Positions 1 through 8,092 of a DNA stretch of 31,854 bases are shown here, piece by piece (the stretch's first letter is position 1; each line of letters opens with the position of its first letter). A program made the position numbers and the translations under genes. The notes beneath the pieces were generated by a model. That model was not told the DNA's origin, ran no database searches, and saw only the letters and a list, made by a program, of their open reading frames with translations. Source of the DNA: JBBCJM01 sp037190175 (GTDB lineage: Bacteria > Pseudomonadota > Alphaproteobacteria > Rhodobacterales > Rhodobacteraceae); NCBI GenBank assembly GCA_037190175.1, contig JBBCJM010000024.1, forward strand, positions 1 through 31,854, written 5' to 3'.

Positions 1-18
1 CGGCGCCGCGGGGCGCCG
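1..18 (-). terminator. GC hairpin after the coiled-coil gene
   Basis: CGGCGCC (1-7) pairs perfectly with GGCGCCG (12-18) around a 4-nt loop. It starts 11 nt past the stop codon of the minus-strand gene that ends at 29, so it fits a transcription terminator. No T-tract can be judged because the window ends here. Confidence 0.45.
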
Positions 19-28
19 GGCCGGGGTG

Positions 29-3000
29 TCAGCCCGCCGCCTTTTCCTGCGACAGGGCGTGCAGGGTGGCGGCATCGTCCAGGATGCGGTCCAGCCGGAC
101 CCTGGCCTTGCGGACGGCGACCGAGAGCCGTTCGTATTCCGACCCGCCGCGGCGCTGGCATTCGCCCAGGAGCGCGTTGAAGTTCTCCTGGTGGCGGGCG
201 GCGCTGTCCATCAGCGCGGCCAGCGCCCGGGCATCGCCCGCCCGCGCGCGGTCGAACTGCGCCTGCGCCTTGGCGATCCAGGCCTCGGTATGCTGCCCGA
301 CCACCTGCTCGGTCGCGTCGAACTCGCCCTGGGCGTCCTGCGCGATCTCGACCGTGCGGCGCAGCGCGGCCTCGATCTTGCCGGTCATGCCCTCGTGCCG
401 GGCCGCGGCCTTGTCGTAGGCCACCAGCTGAACGGTGAACGCCTCCTTCGCCCTGGCCAGGGCCCCGGCATGGTTCGGGTCCGAGATCACCGCGGCCAGG
501 CCGGCCTCGATGGCGAGGCAGGTCTCGCGGATCTGGATGCGCTCGGCGCGGATGTCCTCGCGCTCCTGGTCGACGGCCTTCACGATCTCGAGTTCCACCT
601 GGATCGGCGCCGCCGCGATGCCGCCGAAATTGGTGGTGGTATAGCCCAGCCAGTCCTCGATCTGCTTGATCGCCTGGCCGGCCTTGGTCTGGATCTCGCG
701 CGCATCGTCGCGGGCGGTGACCGTGGCGGCGTTGAAGGCGTTGACCTCGGCCTGCAGCGCAGCGGTGGCCTTGCGGATGTTCTCCTCCGCCTCGGCCTCG
801 CGGTCGCGCTGGGCGGCGATCTCCTTGCCGATGTCCTCGGCCACCTTCGCGAACACCTTGCCGGCCCTGGCCTGCGCCTCGTCCTGTTTCGCGGTCAGCC
901 CGGCGATCTTCTCGCGGATCGCGTCGATCATGCCGTCGACCAGCTGGCCCGCGTCGCCGGCGGTCTGGCCGACCGTCTTGCCGATGGCCTCGGCCAGTTC
1001 GCCGGCCTCGGCCAGCAGGCGGTCGGCCTCGGCCCCGGCGGCGGCCCGCGCGGCGTCGAAGGCGGGGCCAACGGCATCGGCCAGCGCCTTGACCTCGCGC
1101 ACGCCTTCCTCGGCGGTCTGCGCCAGCCTGTCCAGCTGCGCCTCGGCGGCCTTCACCGCGTCCTCGCTGATCCAGCCGATGATGCGGTCCACCGCCTGCC
1201 GGCCCTGTTCGGCCAGATCGGCCAGCGCGCCGGGGATGGCTTCGGTGCCGGCCTCGACCGCCTCGGCCTTGTCGTTGGTCGCCATCCGGGCGGTCATGGC
1301 CTGCGTAATCGCGTTCAGGCCCGGGGCGGCGAAGTCCTCGCCCACCTCGTCCACCAGTTCGGCCCGGCCGTCCTCCAGCCCCTCGACAAGGCCGGCGGTC
1401 TGCTCCCGCACCGCCGCGCCGCGCGCCCGGGCCTCGTCCACGCGGGTCTCGGCGTGTTCGGTGGCCCGTTCGATCTGGCGGGCGATCTGGTCCTCGAAGC
1501 GCAGCTTGGTGGCCTCGATGGCGCGGATGGTCTCCTCGATGAAGCCCTCGGCCTCGTCGCGCCTGGCGGCGGCGAATTCGGCCACGCTGTCGAACAGGCT
1601 GCCGGCCTTGTCGCGCGCCGCCTCGGCGATGGCGGTGAAGATGCCGCCGGCATTGCGCCGCACCTCCTCGGCCTCGCGCAGAGCCTGTTCGGCCGCCTCG
1701 CCCTCCAGCCCCGGGGCGCGGGCGGCCATGGCGGCGAATTGCTCGACGCCGTCGGTGGCCTGCTGCTTCATCCACTCGGCCAGTGCCGCCGCCTCGTCCA
1801 GCGCCCGGGCCAGCGCCTGCCGCACCTGCTCCTGCGCGCCGTCCAGCTTGTCGCCGATCTCTTCCAGCGCGGCGCCGGCGGCGTCGAAGGTCTCGCGCGC
1901 GGCCTGCGCGGCCTGTCCGGTCGCCCGGTCGATGAAGCCCTCGGCCGCCTCGGCGATGCCGGCGAACAGCCGCCGCGCGCCCTCGCCCAGTTCGGCCAGC
2001 GCGGTTTCCATCCGCCCCTGTTCCTCCTCGGCGCGGCGGTGGGTGTCCTCCAGCTCGCGGCGGGCAGGATCGACCAGCGCGCCGACGATCTGGCCGCCGG
2101 CCTGGCGGATGGCCTCGGCCACCTCGGCGTCGGTTTCCGCGACGATGCGCCGGCTGCGCTCGGCCACGCCGGACAGCGCCGCGCCGGCCGCCTGCGCGCC
2201 GTCGAACAGGCCCTGCACCTCCTGCGCCAGCTTCTCGGCGGCCTGGGTGGCGTATTGGCGGGCGGTGTCCAGCATCTGGCCGGCCTCGTCCACCGTTTCG
2301 CCCACCGCCTGGATCAGCGCGTCGCCGATCCGCCCGGCGTCGCGGGCGAGGCCGGAGAAGATGCCGGTGACGCTGTCCAGCGCCGACTTCGCCTCCTGCA
2401 CCACGGTGTCGACCACGCCCTCGTCCAGCCCGGCGGCGCGGTCCACCACGGCGCGGGCATCCTCGGCCACCCCCGCCGCCTCGGACTGCACCCGTTCCGA
2501 ATCCGCCTGCGCCGCGCCAACCGCCTCGTCCTTCAGCTGCACGGCGCGGTCGGCGGCGGATTTCGCGGTCTCGGCCACGGCCTGGGCCCGGCCCGCCACC
2601 TGCTCGGCCCTTTCGCGGGCGGCCGCGGCCTCCTGCCCCGCCGCGCGGGCGCCGCCTTCCTGGGCCTGGGCGGCGGCCTGCGTGGCGCGCTGCGCGGCCT
2701 GACCGGCAACGGCGGCCTCGCTGCGCACCGCCTGCATCTCGGTCTGCGCCTTGGCCATCGCCGCCCCCGCGGCCTTGCCCGCGGCTGCCGCGGGGGCGGC
2801 GGCGCGGGGGCCGACCTGTTCCACCGCCTCGGCGGCGGAGGCTCCGGCCAGTTCTGCCGCCTGCGAGGCGCCGTCCACCGCCTCGGCGGCCGAGGCCACC
2901 GCCACCGCCGCGCCCTGCGCGGAGAGCTGGGCGCCCTGCGCCGCACGCGCGGCGCGCGCCGCGGCCTCGGGGTCGTCGCCCGCCGCACCGGCGATCATGC

Positions 3001-3583
3001 CCGGCAGGGGCGCGACCATGCTGGCGGTCTTGCCCGCGCCCCTGGCCACGGCCTCGGCCAGGCTCCTGGGCTTCTTCGGCTGGCCGCCGCCGGCAGGGGC
3101 GGCCTTGGCCGACGCCTTGTCCTCCGAGACGGGGGCGTTGTCGTTTCCCGCCTCGGGCGCCGCGCTCTCGTCCTCGTCCTCGTCCTCGTCGGTCTCGCCC
3201 AGTTCCGCCCCGCCGGGCAGCATGACGCGAGCCTTGAACTTGCCGAAGCCCTCGGCCTTCAGCATCAGGCGCACCTTCTTGGTCAGCGAGCGCGGCACGT
3301 TGTCCGAGGCGCATTCGAAGACCAGCTCGGCCCCGTCCAGCGAGACGGTGCCGAAGGACCCCTTCGAGGTGCCCGCCTCCTTCTTGGCCTGCTTGCCCAG
3401 CATCTCGGCGTTCTTGCGCTTGTGGGCGGCCAGCAGGACCGGCCTGTTCTTGTCGGTGGTCTGGTAGAGGCCGAAGTTCAGCGGCCCCTGCTTCAGCTTC
3501 CGCAGCACGTCCTGGATGGGCATGAACGGGCTGTCGCCGTCATCCTCTTCCTCGCGGCCGCGGGTCTTGCCTTTCAACGCCAT
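29..3583 (-). CDS. Giant Ala/Glu-rich coiled-coil protein with a shared N-terminal domain
   Basis: This 1184-residue protein belongs to no family I recognise. Residues about 22-130 form a compact domain (PLNF near 34, TSKG at 72-75, LPGG at 122-125) clearly related to the N-terminus of the 1160-residue protein encoded at 27696. An acidic run of Asp/Glu follows at 132-139, then a Lys/Pro/Gly linker to about 200. Residues about 205-970 are almost entirely Ala, Glu, Gln, Arg and Asp in heptad-like order, that is, long amphipathic helices. A motif [IL/V]FxxxAxxx recurs at 408, 459, 539, 648, 663 and 910. A more varied helical C-terminus (about 975-1184) contains the only Trp/Tyr cluster. There is no signal peptide or membrane segment. 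The ATG at 3583 is chosen because AGGAG lies 8 nt upstream; a longer in-frame ORF to 3931 has no such support and would overlap the divergent gene. It could be a structural, scaffold or secreted protein. Confidence 0.85.
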   Translation of the reverse strand: MALKGKTRGREEEDDGDSPFMPIQDVLRKLKQGPLNFGLYQTTDKNRPVLLAAHKRKNAEMLGKQAKKEAGTSKGSFGTVSLDGAELVFECASDNVPRSLTKKVRLMLKAEGFGKFKARVMLPGGAELGETDEDEDEDESAAPEAGNDNAPVSEDKASAKAAPAGGGQPKKPRSLAEAVARGAGKTASMVAPLPGMIAGAAGDDPEAAARAARAAQGAQLSAQGAAVAVASAAEAVDGASQAAELAGASAAEAVEQVGPRAAAPAAAAGKAAGAAMAKAQTEMQAVRSEAAVAGQAAQRATQAAAQAQEGGARAAGQEAAAARERAEQVAGRAQAVAETAKSAADRAVQLKDEAVGAAQADSERVQSEAAGVAEDARAVVDRAAGLDEGVVDTVVQEAKSALDSVTGIFSGLARDAGRIGDALIQAVGETVDEAGQMLDTARQYATQAAEKLAQEVQGLFDGAQAAGAALSGVAERSRRIVAETDAEVAEAIRQAGGQIVGALVDPARRELEDTHRRAEEEQGRMETALAELGEGARRLFAGIAEAAEGFIDRATGQAAQAARETFDAAGAALEEIGDKLDGAQEQVRQALARALDEAAALAEWMKQQATDGVEQFAAMAARAPGLEGEAAEQALREAEEVRRNAGGIFTAIAEAARDKAGSLFDSVAEFAAARRDEAEGFIEETIRAIEATKLRFEDQIARQIERATEHAETRVDEARARGAAVREQTAGLVEGLEDGRAELVDEVGEDFAAPGLNAITQAMTARMATNDKAEAVEAGTEAIPGALADLAEQGRQAVDRIIGWISEDAVKAAEAQLDRLAQTAEEGVREVKALADAVGPAFDAARAAAGAEADRLLAEAGELAEAIGKTVGQTAGDAGQLVDGMIDAIREKIAGLTAKQDEAQARAGKVFAKVAEDIGKEIAAQRDREAEAEENIRKATAALQAEVNAFNAATVTARDDAREIQTKAGQAIKQIEDWLGYTTTNFGGIAAAPIQVELEIVKAVDQEREDIRAERIQIRETCLAIEAGLAAVISDPNHAGALARAKEAFTVQLVAYDKAAARHEGMTGKIEAALRRTVEIAQDAQGEFDATEQVVGQHTEAWIAKAQAQFDRARAGDARALAALMDSAARHQENFNALLGECQRRGGSEYERLSVAVRKARVRLDRILDDAATLHALSQEKAAG

Positions 3584-3667
3584 GACGAATGCTCCTTTTG
3601 CTGGAATGCGCCGCCGGCTCTGCCCGGCCGATGTTTCGCGCGATTGTCGCGGGGTGCGGGGGGCCCG

Positions 3668-3708
3668 TGTTTCAGCCGGGGCGGCCGGCGCAAACTCCTG
3701 CTGAAACA
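3668..3708. promoter_or_regulatory. Inverted repeat in divergent promoter region
   Basis: TGTTTCAGC (3668-3676) and GCTGAAACA (3700-3708) are perfect 9-bp inverted repeats separated by 23 bp, so centres are 32 bp apart, about three helical turns. They lie between the start codons of the minus-strand coiled-coil gene (3583) and the plus-strand secreted protein (3758). This suits a dimeric or looping operator serving both promoters. The regulator is unknown. Confidence 0.4.
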
Positions 3709-3724
3709 AGGGGACCGCAGAAGG
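3700..3724 (+). promoter_or_regulatory. Conserved upstream motif GCTGAAAC-N7-CCGCAGAAGG (copy 1)
   Basis: GCTGAAAC (3700-3707), seven variable bases, then CCGCAGAAGG (3715-3724) precede the small secreted protein gene. The same 18 fixed bases with the same spacing occur at 8817-8841 before the DUF1127 gene. The left half is also one arm of the 3668-3708 inverted repeat. A promoter or operator element is inferred; its factor is unknown. Confidence 0.35.
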
Positions 3725-3757
3725 GCCCCATCGAAACGCCAATCCATGAGGCCCCCG

Positions 3758-4009
3758 ATGAAGACCCCGCTTCTTGCGCTGACGCTGATCCTGACCGCCG
3801 GCACCGCCCCGGCCTGCACCCCCGAGGAGATGCAGGCCAAGGCGACCGAACTGGTCACCAAGGCGCAGGCGCTCACCACCCTCTCGCCACAGGAGGCCGA
3901 GAAGCTGCTGCCGAAGCTCGCCGAACTGCAAGGCCGGCCGGTCACCAGCGTCGAGGACGCCTGCCGCATCTATGACGAGATGCTGGGCGAACTGGCGGCG
4001 GCGGGCTGA
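3758..4009 (+). CDS. Small secreted protein, 83 aa
   Basis: The product starts with a short basic end and a hydrophobic core (residues about 2-16) ending in APAC, which looks like a signal peptidase I site; the residue at -3 is Ala rather than Leu, so a lipoprotein is less likely. The mature part of about 65 residues is helical and charged, with KLAELQG and a C-terminal CRIYDEML segment. Its two Cys, one near the mature N-terminus and one near residue 68, could form a disulfide in the periplasm. GAGG lies 6 nt before the chosen ATG; an in-frame ATG at 3746 would add four residues. It is divergent from the giant coiled-coil gene and shares its inverted repeat. No function can be assigned. Confidence 0.7.
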   Translation: MKTPLLALTLILTAGTAPACTPEEMQAKATELVTKAQALTTLSPQEAEKLLPKLAELQGRPVTSVEDACRIYDEMLGELAAAG

Positions 4010-4068
4010 CCGCCCCGCATTTCCAGCCCGCCGTCATCCCCTCCGGCAGGGCTGACGGGCCGGCCGTT

Positions 4069-4086
4069 TCACCGCCGCGGCGGTGA
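4069..4086. repeat. 18-bp perfect palindrome
   Basis: TCACCGCC-GCGGCGGTGA is a perfect 18-bp palindrome in the gap between the convergent genes ending at 4009 and 4163. It may be a terminator stem for the plus-strand gene or a protein-binding site. No T-run follows. Confidence 0.4.
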
Positions 4087-4138
4087 CGGGGCAGTATTGG
4101 TCCTGCCCCGGGCCGGCCCCCTTTTCATGACGCGACAG

Positions 4139-4161
4139 CCCCGCCGGCAGGTCCGGCGGGG
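4139..4161 (-). terminator. Hairpin just after the response regulator stop
   Basis: CCCCGCCGG (4139-4147) and CCGGCGGGG (4153-4161) form a 9-bp GC stem with a 5-nt loop, one base past the stop codon of the minus-strand regulator. Position and strength fit a terminator for that gene, though a U-tract is missing on either strand. Confidence 0.5.
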
Positions 4162-4162
4162 T

Positions 4163-4846
4163 TCACTCCGGCGCGCCGCGGTAGACATAGCCGTTGCCGC
4201 GCAGGGCCTGGATCAGCTGCCCGTCCGCCCCGGCCTGTTCCAGCTTGCGCCGCAGGCGGGTGATGCGGGTGTCGATGCTGCGGTCCAGCGGGTCGTCGCC
4301 ATGCGCGGGCGCCAGCCGCAGCAGGTCGTCGCGGCTCAGCACCCGGCCGCGGTGGGTAGCGAAGGCCGCGATCAGGTCGACCTCGGTCGGGAACAGCGGC
4401 AGGGGCGCGCCCTCCGCGTCCAGCACCCGCCAGCGCCGCAGGTCCAGCGACAGGGGCCCGAAGGCCACGATCTCCTGCCCCGCCAGCCGGCGGCGGCGCA
4501 GCACGGCGGCGATCCGGGCGTTCAGCTCGGCCAGCGAGAAGGGCTTGGTCACATAGTCGTCGGCCCCGACCTCCAGCCCCGCCACGCGGTCCACCAGATC
4601 TCCCGCGCCGGTCAGCATCACGATGCCGATGTCGTGGCTCTGCCGCAGCCGGCGGGCGATGCTGAACCCGTCCTCCCCCGGCAGGCCGAGGTCGAGGATC
4701 ACCAGATCCGGCACCCCCTGGGCCAGCAGCCGGTCCAGCTCGGCCCCCCGCTGGGCCAGCCGCAGCCGGTGGCCCTGCGCCTCCAGCGCCTCGGCCAGCA
4801 TCCGCAGGATCGCGGGCTCGTCGTCGACGGCGATCATGTCGGCCAT
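4163..4846 (-). CDS. OmpR-family response regulator
   Basis: This 227-residue protein has a receiver domain (about 1-115) and a C-terminal winged-helix DNA-binding domain (about 125-225). The receiver has the acidic cluster D8-D9-E10, the phosphorylatable D52 in LDLGLPGEDG, T79 and K101 in VTKPF. The effector domain has LFPTEVDLI, the recognition-helix region RSIDTRITRLRRKLE and the closing RGNGYVYRG. It should bind DNA as a dimer when phosphorylated. It is transcribed away from the hybrid kinase gene that starts 207 bp to its right, so it is probably a partner or output of that system. Direct repeats GGCGAAG lie in the shared gap. The ribosome binding site is weak; the ATG at 4846 is the first in frame. 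Confidence 0.93.
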   Translation of the reverse strand: MADMIAVDDEPAILRMLAEALEAQGHRLRLAQRGAELDRLLAQGVPDLVILDLGLPGEDGFSIARRLRQSHDIGIVMLTGAGDLVDRVAGLEVGADDYVTKPFSLAELNARIAAVLRRRRLAGQEIVAFGPLSLDLRRWRVLDAEGAPLPLFPTEVDLIAAFATHRGRVLSRDDLLRLAPAHGDDPLDRSIDTRITRLRRKLEQAGADGQLIQALRGNGYVYRGAPE

Positions 4847-4938
4847 GGGGCGGGGCTGGGCAAGGGAATCGGCATCGGGGCGTCCGGGGGGATGGCGGGC
4901 GGACCATAGGGCGCATCCGGGCGGCGGTCATGGCACCA

Positions 4939-4967
4939 GGCGAAGCGTCTTTGTGCAGAAGGCGAAG
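4939..4967. promoter_or_regulatory. Direct repeats between regulator and kinase genes
   Basis: GGCGAAG occurs at 4939-4945 and again at 4961-4967, 22 bp (two helical turns) apart, in the gap between the divergent regulator and kinase genes. OmpR-family regulators often bind direct repeats spaced by 10-11 bp multiples, so this is a candidate operator. The repeat is short and could be chance. Confidence 0.25.
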
Positions 4968-5053
4968 TGCGGCGGGTTTTCCGTGGATCGCCCGGCCACT
5001 TGCGTGCTGACATCGCGGTGAAACAGGGCCGGGGTTCCAAGGCGCGGGGCGGG

Positions 5054-8000
5054 ATGGGGATCGGGACGATCGCGATGCGGGCTGTGACTGCGCCGGGCCT
5101 TGGCCGTGCCTCGCTGATGCTGGCGCTGTGTGCGCTGCCGCTGGGCGGGCTGATCGTCGGGCTGGCGGCGGACCAGTTCATCCGGCAGCGCGCGGCGCTC
5201 CTGGGCGAGCTGACCGGGGCGGTCGCCGAACAGCACCACGCGCTGGCCGCCATGCTGGGCGACGCCGACCGGCAGGTGGGCCGGATGCGCCTGACGATGG
5301 AGGATGCGCTGGCCGCCGGCGCCCCGGCCGGCCGGGCCGCGCTGGTGCCGGCCGCCGCCCGGCTGTCCCATGCGGTGCTGGAGGGGCTCGAACGGCCGCC
5401 CTCGCCCGCCGGCAACCTGATCGGGGTGCCCGATCTGGCGGCGCGGCCCGAGGTCGAGGCCGCGCTGGAGATGCTGGCGGTGGTGGAGGTCGAGGCCCGG
5501 CTGGGCAGCCGCACGCACTGGAGCTATTTCTTCTCGGCCCGCGGCGACTTCATTACCATCCATCCCTACGTGAGCCTGGCCGAGATCGCGGGATCGGCCA
5601 GCCGGCCGGTGGGGTCGGTGGCGGAACTGGTGGCCTATTGGCTGGACTACGACGTGTTCCGGCTGGGCACGCCCGCGGCCAATCCGGCGGGCGCGTCCTA
5701 CTGGACCCCGGTCTATCAGGACGCCGGCGGGGCCGGGCCGATGGTCAGCCATGCCGCGCCGGTCTATGCCGGCGGCGCCTTCCTGGGGATCGTGGGCATC
5801 GACGTGCTGCTGGAGACGTTCCAGGGCCTCTTGTCGCGCCTGCACCAGCCGGTGGGCTTCCTGGCCGTGGTCGATGCCGGGGGTACGGTGCTGGCGGCCG
5901 AGGGCGCGTCCTTCGGCGGCGACGGGGCGGCGATGCGCCGGCATCTGGCCCAGACCGGGCTGGCGGGGCTGGGCGATCAGCCCGCCTTCCGCCGCCACGG
6001 CGCCGACTGGGCCCTGTCGCGCGCCCTGGCCGGCACGCCGTTCCGTCTGCTCTATATCGTGCCGAATGCCGAGATGAACGGCTGGCTGCTGCCCCGGCTG
6101 GCGGTGTTCGGCTGGATCCTGCTGGGGCTGGTGCTGACGCTGGCCGGGCTGTGGCTGTTCCTGCACCGGCAATATATCCGCCCCGCCTTCGGCCTCGGCG
6201 ACTATCTGGTGGCGCAGGCCGCCGGCGGCGCGGCGGAGCCCCCGCGCCTGCCCGCCCTTTGGCAGGGCAGCCTCGAGCGGATCTCGGACGCCTTCGCCTC
6301 GGGCCGGATCTACCGCCAGCGGCTGGAGGAAAGCGAGGCGCGGTTCCTGGCCGCCACCTCGGGCCTGCCGGACGGTTTCGCCATCCTGGGGCCGGAGGGG
6401 CTGATCGTCTTCTACAACGCCGCCTTCCAGCGGCTCTTGGGCGCAGGGGGGCAATCCGGCCTGACGGTCGGCTGCCCCGTGGCCGATGCCGTGGGCCTGG
6501 CGGGCCTGGGCGAGGAGCCCCGCCTGCTGCACGGCCGCTGGATCACCTGCCGCCGCACCCCGATGGCCGGCGGCGGGCAGGTGATCGTGCTGCGCGACGT
6601 GACCCTGGCCCGCGCCGCCGAGATGCAGCTGCGGGAAAGCGAGGCGCGCTATCGCACCGTGGTCAACACCCAGACCGAATTCGTCGCCCGCTTCACCCCC
6701 GAGGGGCGGCCCACCTTCGCCAACGACGCCTATTGCCGCTACATGAACCTGACGCAGGAGGAACTGGTCGGCCGCGGGGTCAGCGATTTCTCCTACATCC
6801 TGCCCGAGGACCGGGCGGCGCATGACGCGCATCTTGCCGAACTCTCGCCCGAAAAGCCCACCTGCACCGTGGTGTTCCGCTCGATCCTGCCCGACGGCAG
6901 CTTCCACTGGGAGGAATGGAACGACACCGGCATCTTCGACGCCGAGGGGCGGCTGGTCGAGTTGCAGGCGGTGGGCCGCGACATCACCGAACGCAAGCTG
7001 GCCGAGGAGGCGCTGCGGCAGAGCGAGAAGATGGCGGCGCTGGGGTCGCTGCTGGCCGGGGTGGCGCATGAGCTGAACAACCCGCTGTCCATCGTGGTGG
7101 GCTATGCCGGGATGTTGCAGGAACTCGCCCCGGACGAGCCCACCCGCCGCCGCGCGCAGGAAATCCACTCCGCCGCCGAACGCTGCGCCCGCATCGTGCG
7201 CACCTTCCTGGCCATGGCCCGCTCGCGCCCCTCCGAGCGGGTGGCGGTCCAGCCCGGCGAGGTGATCGCCGACGCGCTGCGGCTGGCGGCCTATGGCCTG
7301 CGCAGCAACGGGGTGGAGGTGGCGGTCGAGGCCGCGCCCGACCTGCCGGCGGTGCTGGCCGACCGCGACCAGCTGCATCAGGTGTTCATGAACCTGATCC
7401 TGAACGCCCAGCAGGCGATGATGGCGGTCGAGGGGCCGCGGCGGCTGACCATCCGCAGCTTCGGCGACGGGGGGCGGGTGGTGACCACCCTGACCGACAC
7501 CGGCCACGGCATCGACCCGGCCGCGCGGCCGCGCCTGTTCGACCCCTTCTTCACCACCAAGCCGCAGGGGATGGGCACAGGGATCGGCCTGTCGGTCTGC
7601 CTGAAGATCGTCGAGGCGCATGGCGGCACCATCCGGCTGGACCCCGCCCCGGGCGGCGGGGCCGAGGCGCGGGTGGAGCTGCCCGCCACCCACGCGGACA
7701 AGGCGGAGGCCGGGGAAGAGACCATCCCGGCGCTCTCTGGCCATGTGCTGGTGGTGGACGACGAGCCCGGCATCGTCTCCTGGCTGGCCGAGGCGCTGGC
7801 GGCGGCGGGGCTGACCGTCACCGGCCTCACCTCCGGCCAGGCGGCGCAGGAGGCGCTGGCCGCGGGCGATTTCGACGCCCTGCTGACCGACCTGCGGATG
7901 CCCGGGGTGGGCGGCGACCGGCTGGTGGTCTTCGTCGCCGAGCACCGGCCGGAGTTGCTGGCGCGGACCGTGGTGATGACGGGCGACGCGCTGGGGTCGG

Positions 8001-8092
8001 AAACCGCGCTGGCCCATCCGGTGGCGGCGGTGATCGAGAAACCCGTGGACCGCGCGGCGCTGCTGGCCGTGCTGGCGGAGGTGCTGGGATGA
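5054..8092 (+). CDS. Membrane-bound hybrid sensor histidine kinase
   Basis: This protein of about 1012 residues senses a signal at the cell surface and autophosphorylates. In order: TM helix 1 (about 19-40); a periplasmic region (about 41-340) resembling a Cache-type sensor, with PVYAGGAFLGIVGIDVLLE and FLAVVDAGGTVLAA; TM helix 2 (about 348-370); two PAS domains (about 425-520 and 530-650, the second with ITERK at its end); HisKA with the phospho-acceptor H672 in GVAHELNNPLS; an ATPase domain (N box NLILNAQQA, G boxes DTGHGID and GTGIGL); and a C-terminal receiver with D946 in LLTDLRMPG. No Hpt domain is visible, so the receiver may modulate the kinase or need a separate Hpt. The ATG at 5054 is chosen because it begins a short basic leader before TM1; 5075 (M8) is a possible start, and 4967 would add an unlikely basic extension. 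The gene overlaps the next regulator by 4 bp. Confidence 0.92.
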   Translation: MGIGTIAMRAVTAPGLGRASLMLALCALPLGGLIVGLAADQFIRQRAALLGELTGAVAEQHHALAAMLGDADRQVGRMRLTMEDALAAGAPAGRAALVPAAARLSHAVLEGLERPPSPAGNLIGVPDLAARPEVEAALEMLAVVEVEARLGSRTHWSYFFSARGDFITIHPYVSLAEIAGSASRPVGSVAELVAYWLDYDVFRLGTPAANPAGASYWTPVYQDAGGAGPMVSHAAPVYAGGAFLGIVGIDVLLETFQGLLSRLHQPVGFLAVVDAGGTVLAAEGASFGGDGAAMRRHLAQTGLAGLGDQPAFRRHGADWALSRALAGTPFRLLYIVPNAEMNGWLLPRLAVFGWILLGLVLTLAGLWLFLHRQYIRPAFGLGDYLVAQAAGGAAEPPRLPALWQGSLERISDAFASGRIYRQRLEESEARFLAATSGLPDGFAILGPEGLIVFYNAAFQRLLGAGGQSGLTVGCPVADAVGLAGLGEEPRLLHGRWITCRRTPMAGGGQVIVLRDVTLARAAEMQLRESEARYRTVVNTQTEFVARFTPEGRPTFANDAYCRYMNLTQEELVGRGVSDFSYILPEDRAAHDAHLAELSPEKPTCTVVFRSILPDGSFHWEEWNDTGIFDAEGRLVELQAVGRDITERKLAEEALRQSEKMAALGSLLAGVAHELNNPLSIVVGYAGMLQELAPDEPTRRRAQEIHSAAERCARIVRTFLAMARSRPSERVAVQPGEVIADALRLAAYGLRSNGVEVAVEAAPDLPAVLADRDQLHQVFMNLILNAQQAMMAVEGPRRLTIRSFGDGGRVVTTLTDTGHGIDPAARPRLFDPFFTTKPQGMGTGIGLSVCLKIVEAHGGTIRLDPAPGGGAEARVELPATHADKAEAGEETIPALSGHVLVVDDEPGIVSWLAEALAAAGLTVTGLTSGQAAQEALAAGDFDALLTDLRMPGVGGDRLVVFVAEHRPELLARTVVMTGDALGSETALAHPVAAVIEKPVDRAALLAVLAEVLG

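Noticed and set aside
26..3757. Plus-strand frame of over 1200 codons opposite the coiled-coil gene
   Set aside because: Only the last 83 codons (from 3758) look like a real protein. The rest is Leu/Gly/Arg/His-rich shadow translation of GC-rich DNA, while the minus strand has a strong ribosome binding site and a homologous domain.
3584..3931. N-terminal extension of the 1184-aa protein to an upstream start at 3931
   Set aside because: It would run through the opposite-strand secreted protein gene and ignores the AGGAG site before 3583.
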